From positions 18,912,001 through 18,976,000 of the forward strand of contig OX485804.1 in NCBI GenBank assembly GCA_950295325.1: a stretch of 64,000 nucleotides of DNA, given 5' to 3'. The notes beneath the pieces were generated by a model that worked only from the letters and a program-made list of their open reading frames with translations, was not told the origin of the DNA and searched no databases. Below, piece by piece: positions 1 through 12,624 of the stretch (its first letter is position 1; every line of letters begins with the position of its first letter). The translations under genes were made by a program, and so were the position numbers. The stretch is from Polytrichum commune. Its lineage: Eukaryota; Streptophyta; Polytrichopsida; Polytrichales; Polytrichaceae.

Positions 1-1122
1 CAAAAGGCACTCGTCACATGGAATCCTACATTGTTGAGGTAAATTCTACTAATTTAGAATTTAGATTTAAACAAAAACTTCAAAAGTCAATTTGCATCCA
101 TCAGTTTGATTGTCTTGGCATCTTGTCACCTCTGATTCCTTAAAGTTAGCATTTAAATTTCATGTCATCAATCTTGAGCCAAGTCATTTCTTATCCATTT
201 CTTAATCCTTTCATGACGTACATTGATTTTAGCTTAGCTCACTCTAAATAATGTATAATAATTATTTTGTATCCATTATTCAAGCTCTCATCTATCTAAG
301 CTAATTTTTACATCTACAATTATCATAACTCCTATTATAATTAATTTTATCCATAATTCTTATCTTCAAAAGCTTAATCAACCAAAGAGTCAAGTAAACC
401 CTTTACAAACTACATGCAAACACCTTAGATCTACTACTATCTAGAATCTGGTGGACGAGCGGCCTACATGGAAACTCACCCTTAGCCACCTTTGTAGCAA
501 TGAAATTACACCAACCATCATTCATAATTAAGAGTGCTACCATTATGCCTTAACACACTTGATTTTCATGGGCGTGCTAGGCAAATTAGGAGGCGCCATG
601 TTGTTTTGAAGTGCCAACCAACTTGCATTGTGACAATTTTATAATAATTAGCATGTTTAACAACACTATATCTTACATGTGACCATTTTAAAGACACGAC
701 ACAGTCAAAAATTGCATTAAAGTTGGTTTTCATTGGCAAATAACCCGTGTAGAATCTAGGAGTGATGTCGTCCACTTAAGATATTGACGCTTTAAGAAAT
801 GCAAGTTAAATAGCTTGGAAAATTTTCAAAGAATTTCACAGATTAGCAAATCTATACAAACTCTACAAGAAAAAAATTCGAAAATAATAAATCCATATGC
901 AACCTATAGAAATTTGCAAAGTCGTATGAAGGGGGGAAAAAACCATTTATTGTCCACTAGGGGGGGTCTACATATGTTGGCTTATCTAGGTGAGAATCAC
1001 CACAACATCAACCTTATTGCGGGTGAGGATCATGTGTTACATGAAGGTGTTGTCCCCCATTTTTGGATCACTTCTTACAACTCCTTGTTGAGTGGATAGA
1101 TCCCTGATTAGCCATTATGATT
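1..1122. other. AT-rich DNA, nothing recognised
   Basis: No ORF with family resemblance, no inverted repeat and no RNA gene was seen. Short open frames here have no recognisable motif and are consistent with chance. Confidence 0.6.
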
Positions 1123-1320
1123 GGCCAAAGTTGGTGCTTTTCTAAAAAGAGTTTTTGCATCCTTCTTACATAATTATTATAAATGGCCAAAGTGGGTGCT
1201 CTTCTAAAAGCATTTTTTGGCATCCTTCGCACAAAACTACTATGAATGGCCAAAGTGGGTGCTCTTCTAAAAGCATTTTTTGGCATCCTTCGCACAAAAC
1301 TACTATGAATGGCCAAAGTG
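1123..1320. repeat. 63-bp tandem repeat, about 3.1 copies
   Basis: Units begin with GGCCAAAGT at 1123, 1185, 1248 and 1311, giving periods of 62, 63 and 63 bp. The second and third units look identical; the first is diverged. Because 63 is divisible by three the array stays open in both strands and produces repetitive short ORFs, but nothing suggests these are translated. Confidence 0.9.
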
Positions 1321-2017
1321 GCGCTATTTCGTACTTAATGCCACATACGATTACTTGTTTTTAGCAATGACTGACTCAATGACACCGTTCCACTCACTTG
1401 TTGAGGGCTTAAGGATGAAAAATAGGTGTCGCCAAAAGAAGAGGTGTTACTTCAAGACCTCAACACCTCACACAACATGAAAGGATGTGAGGAGTTCTCC
1501 CCTACAACACCAGATTGGGAAACAAAGAACTTTTCATTCCAAAACCTAGATGAACACCTTCCTCAACTCCGATTTCAGTGAACTCAAATTCTTCGGTCAC
1601 GTTTTGCAATGGCTGACCTGCTCAAGCTTCTAATACTCCAATCCATCAGTTGGGTGATTAGACAGGGTTGGAGGTGTCCACATCAGCCTCATCTACCTCG
1701 TGTCCAAAAAACCTCCCCAGACACTGGGACAGTGTTTGCCTGGTTTGGGTGACGGACTCATAAGTCACTCATGACATTACATTGAGCGAAGCAATGACTA
1801 AACTGCAGTTGGGCCCCTCCACCGTGCAAAAGTGTCTGAAAAGCATGCCTCCTTTTGTACGTGTGGGTGAGAAACTTACAGTTCATTGTTTGTGGTGTGC
1901 AAGAAAGAATCTCGTCTCATAACAACCTTCAGGCTTTTCACAAAATCATTTAGATCAAAGATCTCCACCTTGCCTTACAAGATCATTTTCTATGTCACGA
2001 AATGGGAATCCACCATA
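1321..2017. other. Intergenic DNA, nothing recognised
   Basis: No coding signature, terminal repeat or tandem structure was recognised. Confidence 0.55.
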
Positions 2018-2794
2018 GGGCCACTTTACACACAGGCCAAGTCTAGCCGTGACCATGAAAGCCGAAGGGCCCTCAATCTTAGTGTAAAGTGGAAGTGTAC
2101 CATGTTGAGTGACCGCGACATGTTCTATAGATGATTCAATATAGTAGGTAATTCGGGAACAAACCCATTGTGGCACTATAATATGTATATGAGCTGAAGG
2201 CAATTTAATCGATCTCCACAATCTTTGGTTTTGCGTAAGACCCACCTCTTTTTGATGGGCATGTCATAATATCCGGTAAAACCACATGGAACATTATCCA
2301 CTTGGTGCCATGTAGGAGTCCACGCAAAATTTTCATCCATTCGAGTTTCTTTGGTCCCTCAAACCTTCAAGAACTACTGTAAAAGTGAACTTGGACAGTC
2401 TTTGGCTTCTTAGCCAATCATAGTTTGTGTATCACGGGTCAAGGGCCCTCAATATCTAGTGTAAAGTGGCCCACAATCAGCGCCACTCCACACATGTGAC
2501 TAAAGTCCTGTGATCATGGCATTCTAAAATCTCTCATTGGTCAAAAAGGCCGAGAGTATTCAAGTTCACTTCACAATACAAGGTAAAGACCCAAGACCCA
2601 TAAAGTTACCATCAATGAAAAAATCTACATGGAAAAATATAAACGATGTTTCATGGTTTGCGGGAATTTGCACCAGGCCCACCTCCAAGAGACATGCCTA
2701 ATGCAAAGTCTGGCAAACCAATGTTGAGTGACGAGACTCAAGGGCCCTCACAATCACATGGTCACGACCCTTGGCTTGTATGTAAAGTGACCCC
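2018..2794. mobile_element. Diverged Harbinger-type MITE or two abutting copies
   Basis: The left end reads GGGCCACTTTACACACAGG and the right end is an inverted, imperfect version (GGGGTCACTTTACATACAAG on the other strand). An internal terminus-like sequence, GTGTAAAGTGGCCC near 2458-2472, suggests two related copies side by side or a nested pair. The ends resemble the better preserved family at 11967-12466, 40663-41164 and 55315-55814. Target duplications are not clear, so boundaries are approximate. Confidence 0.6.
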
Positions 2795-2841
2795 ACAGTT
2801 AGTAGAACCTCATTGACACACACAATATAAAAAAATTGTTT

Positions 2842-3012
2842 GGTCTGAGACGACCCTAAACTACTGGATGATGGTGGAGAGATACCCAAATCTCCAGGTA
2901 AAGGTTGGTGGTTCAATTCCCAGCTGTGAACTCTCCTCTCTACGTGACCGAAAACTTGCCAGGTGATCAACTGCCTCTTGTACTTTGACATTGGCCTGTC
3001 TCAAAAAATTGT
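2842..3012 (+). mobile_element. tRNA-like SINE, copy 1
   Basis: The segment begins GGTCTGAGACGACCCTAAAC and contains a good match to a Pol III box B, GGTTCAATTCC at 2910-2920. It is collinear with the copy at 54452-54650 for about 150 bp (shared blocks include CCCAAATCTC and TTGCCAGGTGATCAACTGCC). The head resembles a tRNA with its internal promoter and the body is unrelated, as in tRNA-derived SINEs. It ends at a TA-rich microsatellite. I did not identify the parental tRNA. Confidence 0.72.
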
Positions 3013-3017
3013 GATAT

Positions 3018-3066
3018 GTATATATATATAGATATATCTCTATATCTCTATATATAGATATATAGT
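3018..3066. repeat. TA-rich microsatellite
   Basis: Alternating TA/GA/CTA dinucleotide runs directly follow the SINE 3' end and may have grown from its tail. Confidence 0.8.
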
Positions 3067-3463
3067 ACAGGAAGGATAAAAAAAAAGGCAGGCACATCGG
3101 AATCCACATCTATGTTATGTTACCCTGCTGACAAAGCTTATAAGGTGAGAGAATGACCCCTGGAAATCACCTGTGCAGATCAGCCCTTATTATTGCCTGC
3201 CTGCTGGCTGTCTCCCACAGTTATTGTATTCACACAGAACTGATCTCTGGTGTTTTAAATCTTGCCCCCTTTTTTTCCATCACGATTTGCCTTCAAAGTC
3301 ACCACAGCAAATGCGCGATCAGAGCCGTACAATCGAACAATGAGGTGGTCGGAGACGTTTGATTGACATAGAAGGCATGTCACGGGTCAGCCTTATGCGC
3401 TCACTCTTCTTCATTGGACGCCTATAATAATATTGGGAGGGAGGTGTACATACAGTATTCGCC
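3067..3463. other. Intergenic DNA, nothing recognised
   Basis: Mixed-composition sequence with no family match and no inverted repeat seen. Confidence 0.5.
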
Positions 3464-3857
3464 AAGGCTTGCTTGCTATTACCACGACGATCATCACATG
3501 ACACACAAAAGAGACAGTGTTATAAAGAGAATTGGAGCACGCCTCATAATATGGACACCACCATTTCTTTTCTACGTTCCATCGCTTCACGTGTTTTGGA
3601 CGGGCGTGTTTGAGTGCTACGTAAAGAGGAAGAAGCTCTTCACTTCGATTGACCTATGACAAGGCTTGTAATTACTACGATTGGATGCAACACAAAGAAG
3701 AAAAGACACATGTCACAAAGGGATTGGAGCACGTGTTCATGATATATATACACCACCGTCTCTTAGTTCATCATAATTAACGTATTCTAAGCGGGTCTAG
3801 TATACGATTACCTAAAGGAAAGGAAAAGAAAACCTTCACTTCGATTGTTCATAACTT
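3464..3857. repeat. Diverged tandem duplication, period about 197 bp
   Basis: Two units start with AAGGCTTG at 3464 and 3661. Both contain a block around ATTGGAGCACG and end with TTCACTTCGATTG (near 3640 and 3832). Divergence is substantial, so the duplication is old. Confidence 0.7.
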
Positions 3858-4350
3858 TTGCATCTCAACTCCGATTCTAAAACTTGAAATGACCCTCGTC
3901 ACGATTCGCAATCGCGAACTGGATGACCTAGTTCTCGGCCCAATCCAACGGTCAAAATTGTTTGTGGAGATGGAAGCACGCATGAGAATAGGGCCACATA
4001 AAAGGAAGTATCCGAATATGTACATGGCACTCCTAAGCCTGGCACGTGGCAAGAGCAGGCTAAGGTGCAAGTCAAGCTTGCAGTATATTGGACTCTTGTT
4101 ACGTTGGATTAATTGTGTCGTTGGAAGCCCGAAAACAACCCCTCATGTCCTTGAACTTGTGGTCCATCTAACCAGGCTGGAATGGCAGCGATTTCTACCC
4201 TCTTGCGTGCACCCGAATTCACACTTTAGTAGGATTTCAATTAGCCATTGCCTTTGTAAAGCAGTTACTATGATGTGGTATGAAATACATACACATCTCC
4301 ACAAGTTTTTAGCACAAAAGATAAGTTGTAAGGCACCATCAAAGATTTGA
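3840..4350. repeat. Dispersed repeat, possibly LTR-derived
   Basis: The block around CTTTTGCATCTCAACTCCGA recurs inverted near 33360-33400. A looser version, including GTGATTCGCAATTG and an ATCC-AACGGTC-like phrase, recurs near 39250-39430. A 153-residue open frame lies inside it at 3889-4350, but repetition across the window argues that it is repeat sequence and not a gene. Superfamily unknown. Confidence 0.5.
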
Positions 4351-5204
4351 GGATCAGATCTGTGTTGTTTGAAATACTTCATTCGAGGATTCGAACCTCC
4401 TATGATGAATTCAAAAGTGAATCAGGTTGAACCTTGGAAATTTCCTCATAAACACGAATGACATTGTGTTCATGGAAACTTGGATATGGTTGGCTAGAAT
4501 AACTAGTACTATAGATTGGTGGGAAGTTGCAAGCATGACATGATTTTGAAGTGGTCAATTTGCCAAAGTGTTTTTTGAAGAGGTGAGTACTTCAAAGGTA
4601 TAGAGGATAATCATGCATACATTTTCATGATCTAGAGGCGGGAGACGACTATTTCAACAACGACATACTTAGGGGAATACCAAGCAAGATCAAAGGAGAT
4701 TTTAGGCCACATATAATAACAATGTGCTTGTAGGCATTTAGAAGTTAACATGATCCTGACCAACACGCTTCCAAATGACATGCATGTGAATTTGTCCTCG
4801 ATTGATCTAAGAGCAGTTGAGATCGAGCATGTCAATCGGAACAAAATCGATTATTCGGAACTTGTTCTTTTGGACCTCGTCTTCCGTTACATTGATTATC
4901 CCAATTAGTGAAAGATGGCTCATAATGCGTGTGGGAAATTAGTGAAGGTTATACTAAATTTCTTTACGCCATAAAACTAGTGCCACCAAAAAAATCTAGA
5001 AAATACTCTTCACCTTAGAACTATTCATTGAAAATACTATCCATCACATCAATTTTCACTTAAGACACCAACAATACTACTCACTGACATGCATATGCTA
5101 TTTTTGGTCGCTCTACAAGTACCTTAGACCACGCACAAATCTTCTTGAAATGTATGATAAATGAGCACGTATTCATGAATTTAGTAAAAGTGGTTCGAGG
5201 ATTA
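4351..5204. other. Intergenic DNA with one TIR-like fragment
   Basis: ACATTGATTATCCCAATTAG near 4891-4910 is the terminal motif of the MITE family at 12945-13340 and 39680-40480, but no matching right end was found. The rest is unrecognised. Confidence 0.5.
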
Positions 5205-5611
5205 AGGTAGGGGTGGCAATTTCTGTGCGGGTCCTAAAGTCGACCCCTATGTCGGAAGCACCTGTCTAGGTGCGTTTACCTGGGTTTACAAAAGCACCTA
5301 TCAAGGTGCTTTTACCGTTCACAACACTGTCAGCATTTCATTGGCTGCCAGCAGTCGGTTTAATGTTGCCAGCGGTCGGTTTTAGAAATCCACCATGTGG
5401 ATATACCACGTACCCTATGTGCGAGTGTTGGTCACTCTACAAGGTTTCCTTTAAAAATTTGTAGAAAATCATAAACATGCTGGAAAATTTTGATTTTTTC
5501 ATAGTTGCTCTTACACCAGCTTTGCGGAGTGCTCAAAATTTATAAAAAAAATAGTTTCAGCATCCCAACTAGGCACATCTGAAATTTGGACGGAAATTGC
5601 CACCCCTACCT
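5205..5611. mobile_element. TA-flanked MITE (Stowaway/mariner-like), copy 1
   Basis: Terminal inverted repeats start AGGTAGGGGTGGCAATTTC and end with its complement. TA dinucleotides flank both ends (5203-5204 and 5612-5613). The element is 407 bp. A second copy in inverted orientation lies at 50893-51281 and shares the interior. TA target duplication is typical of Tc1/mariner MITEs. No coding capacity is seen. Confidence 0.85.
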
Positions 5612-5613
5612 TA

Positions 5614-6710
5614 GCGTAGTTAGCGATCGACATAATCAAGTTGGGGAGTAAAGATTAGTTACACGTTGTTTGAATACAACTTCTCGAGTGGCTTGGCTAT
5701 GGCATTGTTTGGGTCCACCTTTGACCACAAACCATTAATAAATTGAAGCGCCTCTACGTACAAGGTGTAGTTGTACTTGAGGGGTAGATGGAGACTGGAT
5801 TTGGCCTCAGTTAACGTGGGCGTCTACTGGTGCAATAATTGGAGGCAGAGGCACACAACTCTTGAATTCGGCTGTAAAGTTTTGTCTAAGAGTGATGGCC
5901 TCTTACAAACCCTTTCCCATGCCTTCGCCTCCAAGTTGTCTCCTGGGTGTTGTGAATTTACGATACAGACAAAAGTAAATGTAAGAAAGTAGACCTTACC
6001 GATCCTAACGAGGGTGTCTCAAACACGAGGCCTTAACCTAGATTTCATAGGAACTTAGAAACTTCGAGGTCAAAGGTGTTGAAGGTTAGAGCAAAGCTTG
6101 GATGGGTGTCTATTACAACACTTGGTTTCCGGTGCACCATAAAGGATCGACCCAGTTATAGTGAGAGTATATGAGTATATGAAATGGTCTCAACTGACCA
6201 TGTGAGAACGTAGGGGCTTGCCCTTGGGGGAGATATGTCTACATGCATGTCAAGTGGTCTACACATGTTCAAGGTGTTCACCTTTGAAATGAGGTGATAG
6301 TCTTCCGGGGGCCTTTATTTCTTCTGATGCCCATTTGGGATCACACATAGACTTGATCACTTGGACCAACTAAAAGATAAAGCAGCCTCGTAATCCACGC
6401 CGGTTGCAACATTCAGAGGGCATTGGAGTCGTCTATTTTTGTCAAACCATCACAACCACCCTCATGGTTAACAATATCGTCATGGTTGCTAGTACACTTA
6501 ATTGCTCCTTATCCTTTAGATCAAAAACCAAAGAAAATAAACTTCAATCATCAATCACTTCCATCGATGTGGTTGTGGTTGGGTGTGCAGTCCACCGCCC
6601 TTGAGCATCCAACCTCCTTCATGAATCATTCCTTTCATTATCCTCCCTCTCCATATTTTACTATAAATATCATCATTTTTTAAGATTGACCACTTCTACA
6701 TTTTGGCGAT
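5614..6710. other. Intergenic DNA, nothing recognised
   Basis: No coding or repeat structure was recognised between the two MITEs. Short open frames near 5771-5992 and 6404-6683 have no family features. Confidence 0.5.
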
Positions 6711-6718
6711 GATAAATG

Positions 6719-7125
6719 CACGGGGAGGTCACTTCATTGTCAAGTTGACACCACGTGCGGACAAAGTTTGCTACCCCTATATTACATGCCATATATAATT
6801 TTAAAATTTATGATATTTTTCTACATATACATAACCATTGATAGTATCTTTTGTATACTTTTTTTAAAAAATTTAGTCATCTCTATTTTTTAGTAATTGT
6901 TTTAGTTCAATTTTGTGTCATTCTAGTTAGAAATGGTATGTTTTATGAAAAAAAAAATCATCAAATTTAGTTACCACTTTTAACTATGTCATAGGTACTG
7001 TGTATATCTACTCATGAAAAAAAATTGATAAAATTTTGACCCATTTTGGTGGTGCAACTTACCAAAAGAAGATTTTTTTTGGTCGCACGTGGTGTTCAAC
7101 TTGACAATGGAGTGATCTACCCGTG
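6719..7125. mobile_element. hAT-like MITE with 8-bp TSD, copy 1
   Basis: The 407-bp element has about 45-bp imperfect terminal inverted repeats, starting CACGGGGAGGTCACT on the left and CACGGGTAGATCACT on the right strand. It is flanked by identical 8-bp duplications, GATAAATG, at 6711-6718 and 7126-7133. An 8-bp TSD is characteristic of hAT transposons. The interior is AT-rich and non-coding. The element at 46776-47271 shares the ends. Confidence 0.88.
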
Positions 7126-7133
7126 GATAAATG

Positions 7134-8780
7134 ATACAAGAAAACTCCATAGAGGATCCTCGAGCCATTCCCTTGGCATGTGTATGTAGTTGGGGAATTG
7201 CTAGTCCGTTTCCCTACCATTTGTGGGAGTGGTTTGTGTCTGTGGACCCCAAGATATTTGTCTCTAAGGTGGGGGCTTCAGAAGGAGGAGAGTGATGTTG
7301 GGCATGTAAGTGGGAAATAGTAGTATGAGTGGGAGATGTTGAATTTGATGAGGAGGAGGAGGTCTAGTAGTTGGGGAGATATTGTGGAGTTTGAGAGAGC
7401 ATGTTCATTTTTTGTTTATGAATTAAAGGATTTGGGGGGGATATCTTGTAGTTATCTTTCAAACAACCAAATGATTTCCTTGTTTAAGTCTTGTTTGGGG
7501 GGTTGTAGTTTAGAGTTTGTGATTGTGATTTGGTATTTTTGCCATAACCATAGTAGTCTTGGGTATGGGATGGAGCCAAGTATGATGTCAGAGGGTGTGT
7601 GAATATGTGCCATGGATTTGGAGAGATGGAAGGGTCCTTGGTGGTGGTGGTGTGGGGGGGGGGGGGGGGGGGGATGTCATGGTCGGGGTGGGCTTCTTCG
7701 GTATTGATAATGAGGTGTGGGATGTTCATCTTGGGGAGGATATAATTGACGTCTTTGGGTGGTGGGAATGACATATATTTTGTGGAGTGCGATGGTGAGG
7801 GCATTGTTGTGGTGAGTTGTGTAGTAGTCTTTGACAAGGGTTTTTGTTGATTTCATGCTCACATTCTGTGGGATCCTGAATAAGTTGTCGTCTAGTTCTA
7901 TGGTATTTTTTTACTTCTAGACAGCCTTGCCATTGAATTTTGTAGTAGGTTTTTGTGTGGATGGCACCATAGTCATCAATGAAGTTGTTATGGGTGACGC
8001 TAAGGATACATTCAATTTATAACCCATGTTCTAGTGGGTTATTATTAATGATATTGGCGTGGTGGATTTGGGTGAGTGAGGATATGGTTGTGGTTGAGAA
8101 AATTTCTTTGGGTGTGTGTACGAAAGATATTTTGTTGTGTTGTCTTGGTGTGTGGTATGTGGGATGGACAGTGTGTGGGGGGGTATGGGGAGAGGGAGTA
8201 GGGCCATGTGAGGGTGGTGTGTTTGGTAGCAAAATATGGTGGAAATGATATGTAAGGCCTTTTTAATGGGTAATGTAAGGATTTTGTAATGTATTTTGAA
8301 AGTGCAAAAAGAGAGGAGTCGTTTGCCTGAGCCCTCGGTAAGTTGGGAGGGATATGTGATGTGGAGTATGTTCAAGGTTCTAAGGGTTCTTGTTTTGCAT
8401 TTGGAATCCAGAGGGTCAAGTTGGTTTCAATGTGGGCTTGTATCCCAGAGGATGTGGAGTCATCCGTATTGTGTTTGGGTTAAGGGTCTACGTTGGTCGG
8501 AGAGGGATGAAGTTGGGTGGGAGGTGTTTATGGAATCTGAATTGAGATGTCCATGAGTTGTAGGATTTGTAGACTTCTTGTGAGCGGGTAGCGGGAACAT
8601 GTGGAATGGGTGCGGAATGGTAGGATGGTGCGCCTCCCCATTTGTCAGCTAGGTGGGAGAGAAGGCCTCTATAGATGTGGCCCAACCGACCGGCATCAAT
8701 TAAGGCTTTGGTGACTTGTGCCCTGATCATTTTTGTGTAGGAGACAAGTGGTGGTTCTACCCTCATGCCATATAGTTCTT
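7134..8780. other. Strongly G/T-skewed strand, no gene recognised
   Basis: For over a kilobase the + strand is very rich in G and T and poor in C, including a G homopolymer near 7657-7674. Minus-strand open frames are rich in Pro, His, Thr and Ser, as composition alone would give. The LINE relic near 42.0-42.9 kb has a similar skew, so decayed retroelement DNA is possible, but no domain motif was found. Confidence 0.5.
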
Positions 8781-10946
8781 GGGGAATATGTGTAATAAGG
8801 TTGGGAGTGGTGTAGGGAAAATTGCCAAAAAAATTGGCGAGGCTCGCAATGTATCTATTGTGATCATTTGTGAAATGGAGGAGGGGGCAACATGGAAGGA
8901 TTATGTGATATATGATACATTAATTGTGTGGAGTTTGTGTAGTTTTTTTGGCATTGATGACACCCAATTAGAGGCCCTCAAGAGAAAGAATAGATCTAGA
9001 GCTTCTAGTGAATGATGCCACAAAGAGCGGAGTGTGATAGAAGAAGAACATAGTATCCACAACATTGAGGACAAAGCAACCAGAACACCGAGGATACAAC
9101 CAAAGGTCACTACACTGAGGACACCGTTGCAAGGTCACTGCACTGGGGACAACCAGGAATAGGAGGCCGTGCGGCCGCTAAGTATAGGAAGAGAAACTAG
9201 CAAGGAGCCAACAAGAAGCCACACAAGCAACCGAGGGTAGTATGGTTCGGGTTGTTATAGTGTTGCTCTGGCAATGCAATGATCAACTGAAGATTGAGCT
9301 TCCATGAATGAGGTGAGTCCCGAATGCAACCTTACCAATTAAGGGGTGAGTCCCAAATGCAAGTGTAGGAAGGTTGGTCCCCTACCTTTGAGATAAAGAG
9401 GTTTGTGGTGTGAGGAGCTAACCATTCACATGATGGAATGCGAAGGGTTAGCGCTTGCACCCTTGCTAGAATTGGGAAATGGTCCAGATAGTTAAGGGGC
9501 GTTAGCAAGCATTGCGACACAAGCAACCAAAAATAGCAACCAAGAAGAGGAATTTAAGGAGTCATGACCCCGGGTATCAACCGGCCATCAACCCGGGGTA
9601 CCACAAGTGTATCAAATGGTTGAGCTTACCTTAATTAGTGAAGCTATTGTGTAAGCCATCACTCAATTAGTAGACTCTTTGGATATTAATAAATGGCCAT
9701 TTAAATAAGTAGGCTACAAAGAATATTAACTTAGAAATTAAGTGAACCTCTAGAGATAGTGAGCCATTTAAACAATAGTAAGTCACTTTAAATCAATGAG
9801 CCACTTGAGCTTAGTGAGCCACTTAGTGATCCACTTGCCCAATTAGTGAGTCATCTAGGATCGGTGAGCTCCTCGGGCCACTTAGATCATTCATATGCCA
9901 CCTAGGTAAAGGTAATGGGAGGTGGTAAAAAATGAAGGCCAAAAAATGAGTTCTTGGCAATTCTCATAAAATTCTTCATACCTAGACAATGCATAGGTAG
10001 ATCTTAAAATATAATTTACCACGTTTTGGAGATGAAGGATACATGATCTCATAACAAGATTTTAGTGGACATTTTTCATCTTCTTCAAGAAAGAGTGGAT
10101 ATAATAATCTAGGAGAGAGGCAGATGTTAGGCGCTATCTCTCACTACATATAGAGTTAGGATTAGTATTGACATACCTTATTCATGAAGATAGGTTAGGA
10201 GAGCTAAGTCCTTTGTATCTTTACCTTTATGAATATAAGAGCTTTCAAACTCAAACTTCTTCATAGCTATTCAAGGTAGAGGCAAAATAATTGTTAGCAT
10301 AAACATCATCAAGTGGAGAGGTTGTGACTCAGAGACTTGACAAATGCTATGTATAGAAACTCACATGAGTTGAGAATAGTCACATGAGTTGGAAAGAGAT
10401 AGCTTGGGTGATAATTTATTACAAAAACCTACATAAGGTGAGAGAAATTGTAGTTGCTGAAAGGCATTTATGTAACGACTGATTATAAAAACTCTATTGA
10501 GGTGAGAATAGTTGCATAAGTGGAAGAAGATAACTTGCCATATGAAATAGTTAAAGACATCAAAGGAATTATTGAGTGAAAGAGAACAATTTAAGAATGT
10601 TGGAAAGAGAGTGTATGTTTAAGGTGAAAGGATGCATGCAAAGAAGGTTGATGATTGAGCGATTATATCTTCCTAAATTGATTTCACTACAAATCAAGAG
10701 TTATAAATTGCTCAACTTAAGCTCACTCATAATCGATACCTTGTGTATCTAAGTTAAGCCACTACCATTTATTTCTTTTGACGAGATCATTAAATCTACC
10801 ATATCTAAGATCCCAAATTGATTGATGAAATGAAAAAGTTGATAATAATGAGAAGAGGTATGAATATATATTATTATGAAGAATAGTGGAACACTTTATC
10901 AATATTGCTAGGAATAAGTTATATATTTATGTTGTCATAAGTATCA

Positions 10947-10949
<3 letters not shown>
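8781..10949. other. Intergenic DNA, nothing recognised
   Basis: Contains a short imperfect palindrome, GACCCCGGG...CCCGGGGT, near 9566-9600, and a run of short repeated phrases on GAGCCACTT near 9760-9890. No coding domain or element boundaries were identified. The open frame at 8779-9015 has no family resemblance. Confidence 0.5.

Positions 10950-11014
<65 letters not shown>
10950..11014. repeat. (CA)n then (TA)n compound microsatellite
   Basis: A run of alternating CA followed directly by alternating TA. Confidence 0.97.
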
Positions 11015-11020
<6 letters not shown>

Positions 11021-11771
11021 CACTATAAATATATTCTAAATATTTATAGCTACGTAAAATTAAAGTGTATCAATATATATGGATATGCTAAAATAGGATA
11101 CAACTATTTATAGCCAATACCTATATACAACTAATGGGGTGTACTAAAAATAGAATATGGCTCATATAATTGTGATTCCGCATTAATGATATGTTCGAAG
11201 ATTATGATGAGAAAGAAAACATCTTACAAAGAGGGGTTGAGAAAGAAGAGAAAATGACAAGTTTCAAGAGAATAAAGCAAAGATGACTCCTCAAGAATTG
11301 ATAGTTGTTGAAGTAATTCATCCTTGGCTTTGGGATTCTTGGTGTCCATGTAAACTCATTTGGGTGTAGATGAAGGGACAATAGTGAAACTAAATCCCCA
11401 ACAAAATGCCATTGAAATAACTTGATAGTTTTTATACCATTTTCAAAGTCAAGAATCTAAAATGCACCATCCAGAAACCATAAAATAGTTTGTTGCATTT
11501 TCACCTTCGCAATTAATGGATTTGCATAGACACCACAAGAGCCTTAGCGCTCGTCCTTGGCTTCATACGCACATAGGTTGAGGACAAAACACAACCGGTA
11601 AGAAAGGCCTACTCCTATGATGGCACTTGCCTTTGCCTTCACCTGCACTATAGTGTTTTTTTTAGAATTCGGAGCATTGGAGAGAGTGCCAACAGATAGA
11701 CAAACATGGGACAAGGTTAAAGCACATAACTTCCAAGTCCAAAAAAAGGCGATAAACCCACCGCTAGTTAC
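11015..11771. other. Intergenic DNA, nothing recognised
   Basis: A 60-residue frame at 11617-11799 starts hydrophobic but has no context or homology that I recognise. Confidence 0.5.
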
Positions 11772-11960
11772 AGATGAACTGGTTGAGATTGAAAACTAAG
11801 TGTTGAAGGTTTGAGACTTCAGGAACATTACCCATCATTTTAGAAGAATGTATTGAATATCTCTCAAATGGAACAAAGAAAAATGGACATGTAACTGGGT
11901 GGACTTGGAAATATTGGGATCTTGACTGATTATGCTCAAAAGTGTCTCCGGACACTGTCC
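11772..11960 (+). repeat. Dispersed repeat family R1, copy 1
   Basis: The sequence GACTTCAGGAACATTACCCA followed by CATTTTAGAAGAA and later GGACTTGGAAATATTGGG...GATTATGC is collinear with 14145-14420 and 63690-63885. The 3' part also recurs inverted at 12625-12745. No terminal repeats were identified, so the class is unknown. Confidence 0.65.
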
Positions 11961-11966
11961 CAGTAA

Positions 11967-12466
11967 GGGCCCGTGAGACTGACAGCCCGTGACCATTACA
12001 CTCTAAGCATTCTCATTGGTGGAAAAGGCGGAGCCGGTCCAACTTCGCTACTTCACACTACGCTTGAGGGACCAACGGAGTATGTGAATGCAAGATGAAT
12101 GTAAAGTCTACATGGATTCCTTCGTACATAGCATCCAATGGATCATGTTTCATGGTCACTTGGACTATTTTCAAAAACCGCCTCTTGGAGGTAGGCCTAA
12201 CACAAAACTAGGAGACTATGACACTCCAAACACTGACGACCATTGACTTGTTCTGCGGTATCATGTGTGAGGACCCGCATGATTAGAAATTCATTGAAAT
12301 AGCATTCGGTTGAGGGCCTAGTCACATATGACCTCACACTACACTTTTGAGGGTCCGTGACCACACCACATGATTTTGGAGGTGCCTTGGGACGGCCGTT
12401 GGGCACTTTCTTTTGGGCTCTCACAATTTCATGGTCACGGCTCGTGGCACGTGTGTGAAGTGGCCC
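11967..12466 (-). mobile_element. Harbinger-type MITE, GGGCCACTTCACAC family, copy 1
   Basis: The right end is the inverse of GGGCCACTTCACACACG. The left end starts GGGCC but lacks about ten bases of the terminal repeat. Flanks are TAA on both sides (11964-11966 and 12467-12469), matching the 3-bp TWA target of PIF/Harbinger elements. It is collinear in reverse with 40663-41164 and 55315-55814, all about 500 bp. Non-coding. Confidence 0.85.
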
Positions 12467-12624
12467 TAAGTTAGGTGTTGGTGTTGGGGGGAGGGGGGGG
12501 GGGTGGTGAAGGGATCTCATGTGACGTGCACCGTTGGTCGGGTGGTGGGAGACAATGCTTTTGGGGTTCTTCTTGGCTCCATACATGAGGTTCTTCCTCT
12601 ATTACATGGCCTTCTTGGAGCTAT

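Noticed and set aside
3889-4350. 153-residue + strand ORF
   Set aside because: It lies in a dispersed repeat with related copies near 33.36 and 39.25 kb, and the product has no recognisable domain.
4383-4400. GAGGATTCGAACCTCC, resembling a tRNA T-arm on the - strand
   Set aside because: No matching acceptor stem, D-arm or anticodon arm could be placed around it.
7484-8375. Long - strand ORFs rich in Pro, His and Thr
   Set aside because: Explained by the G/T-skewed + strand; no motif was found.
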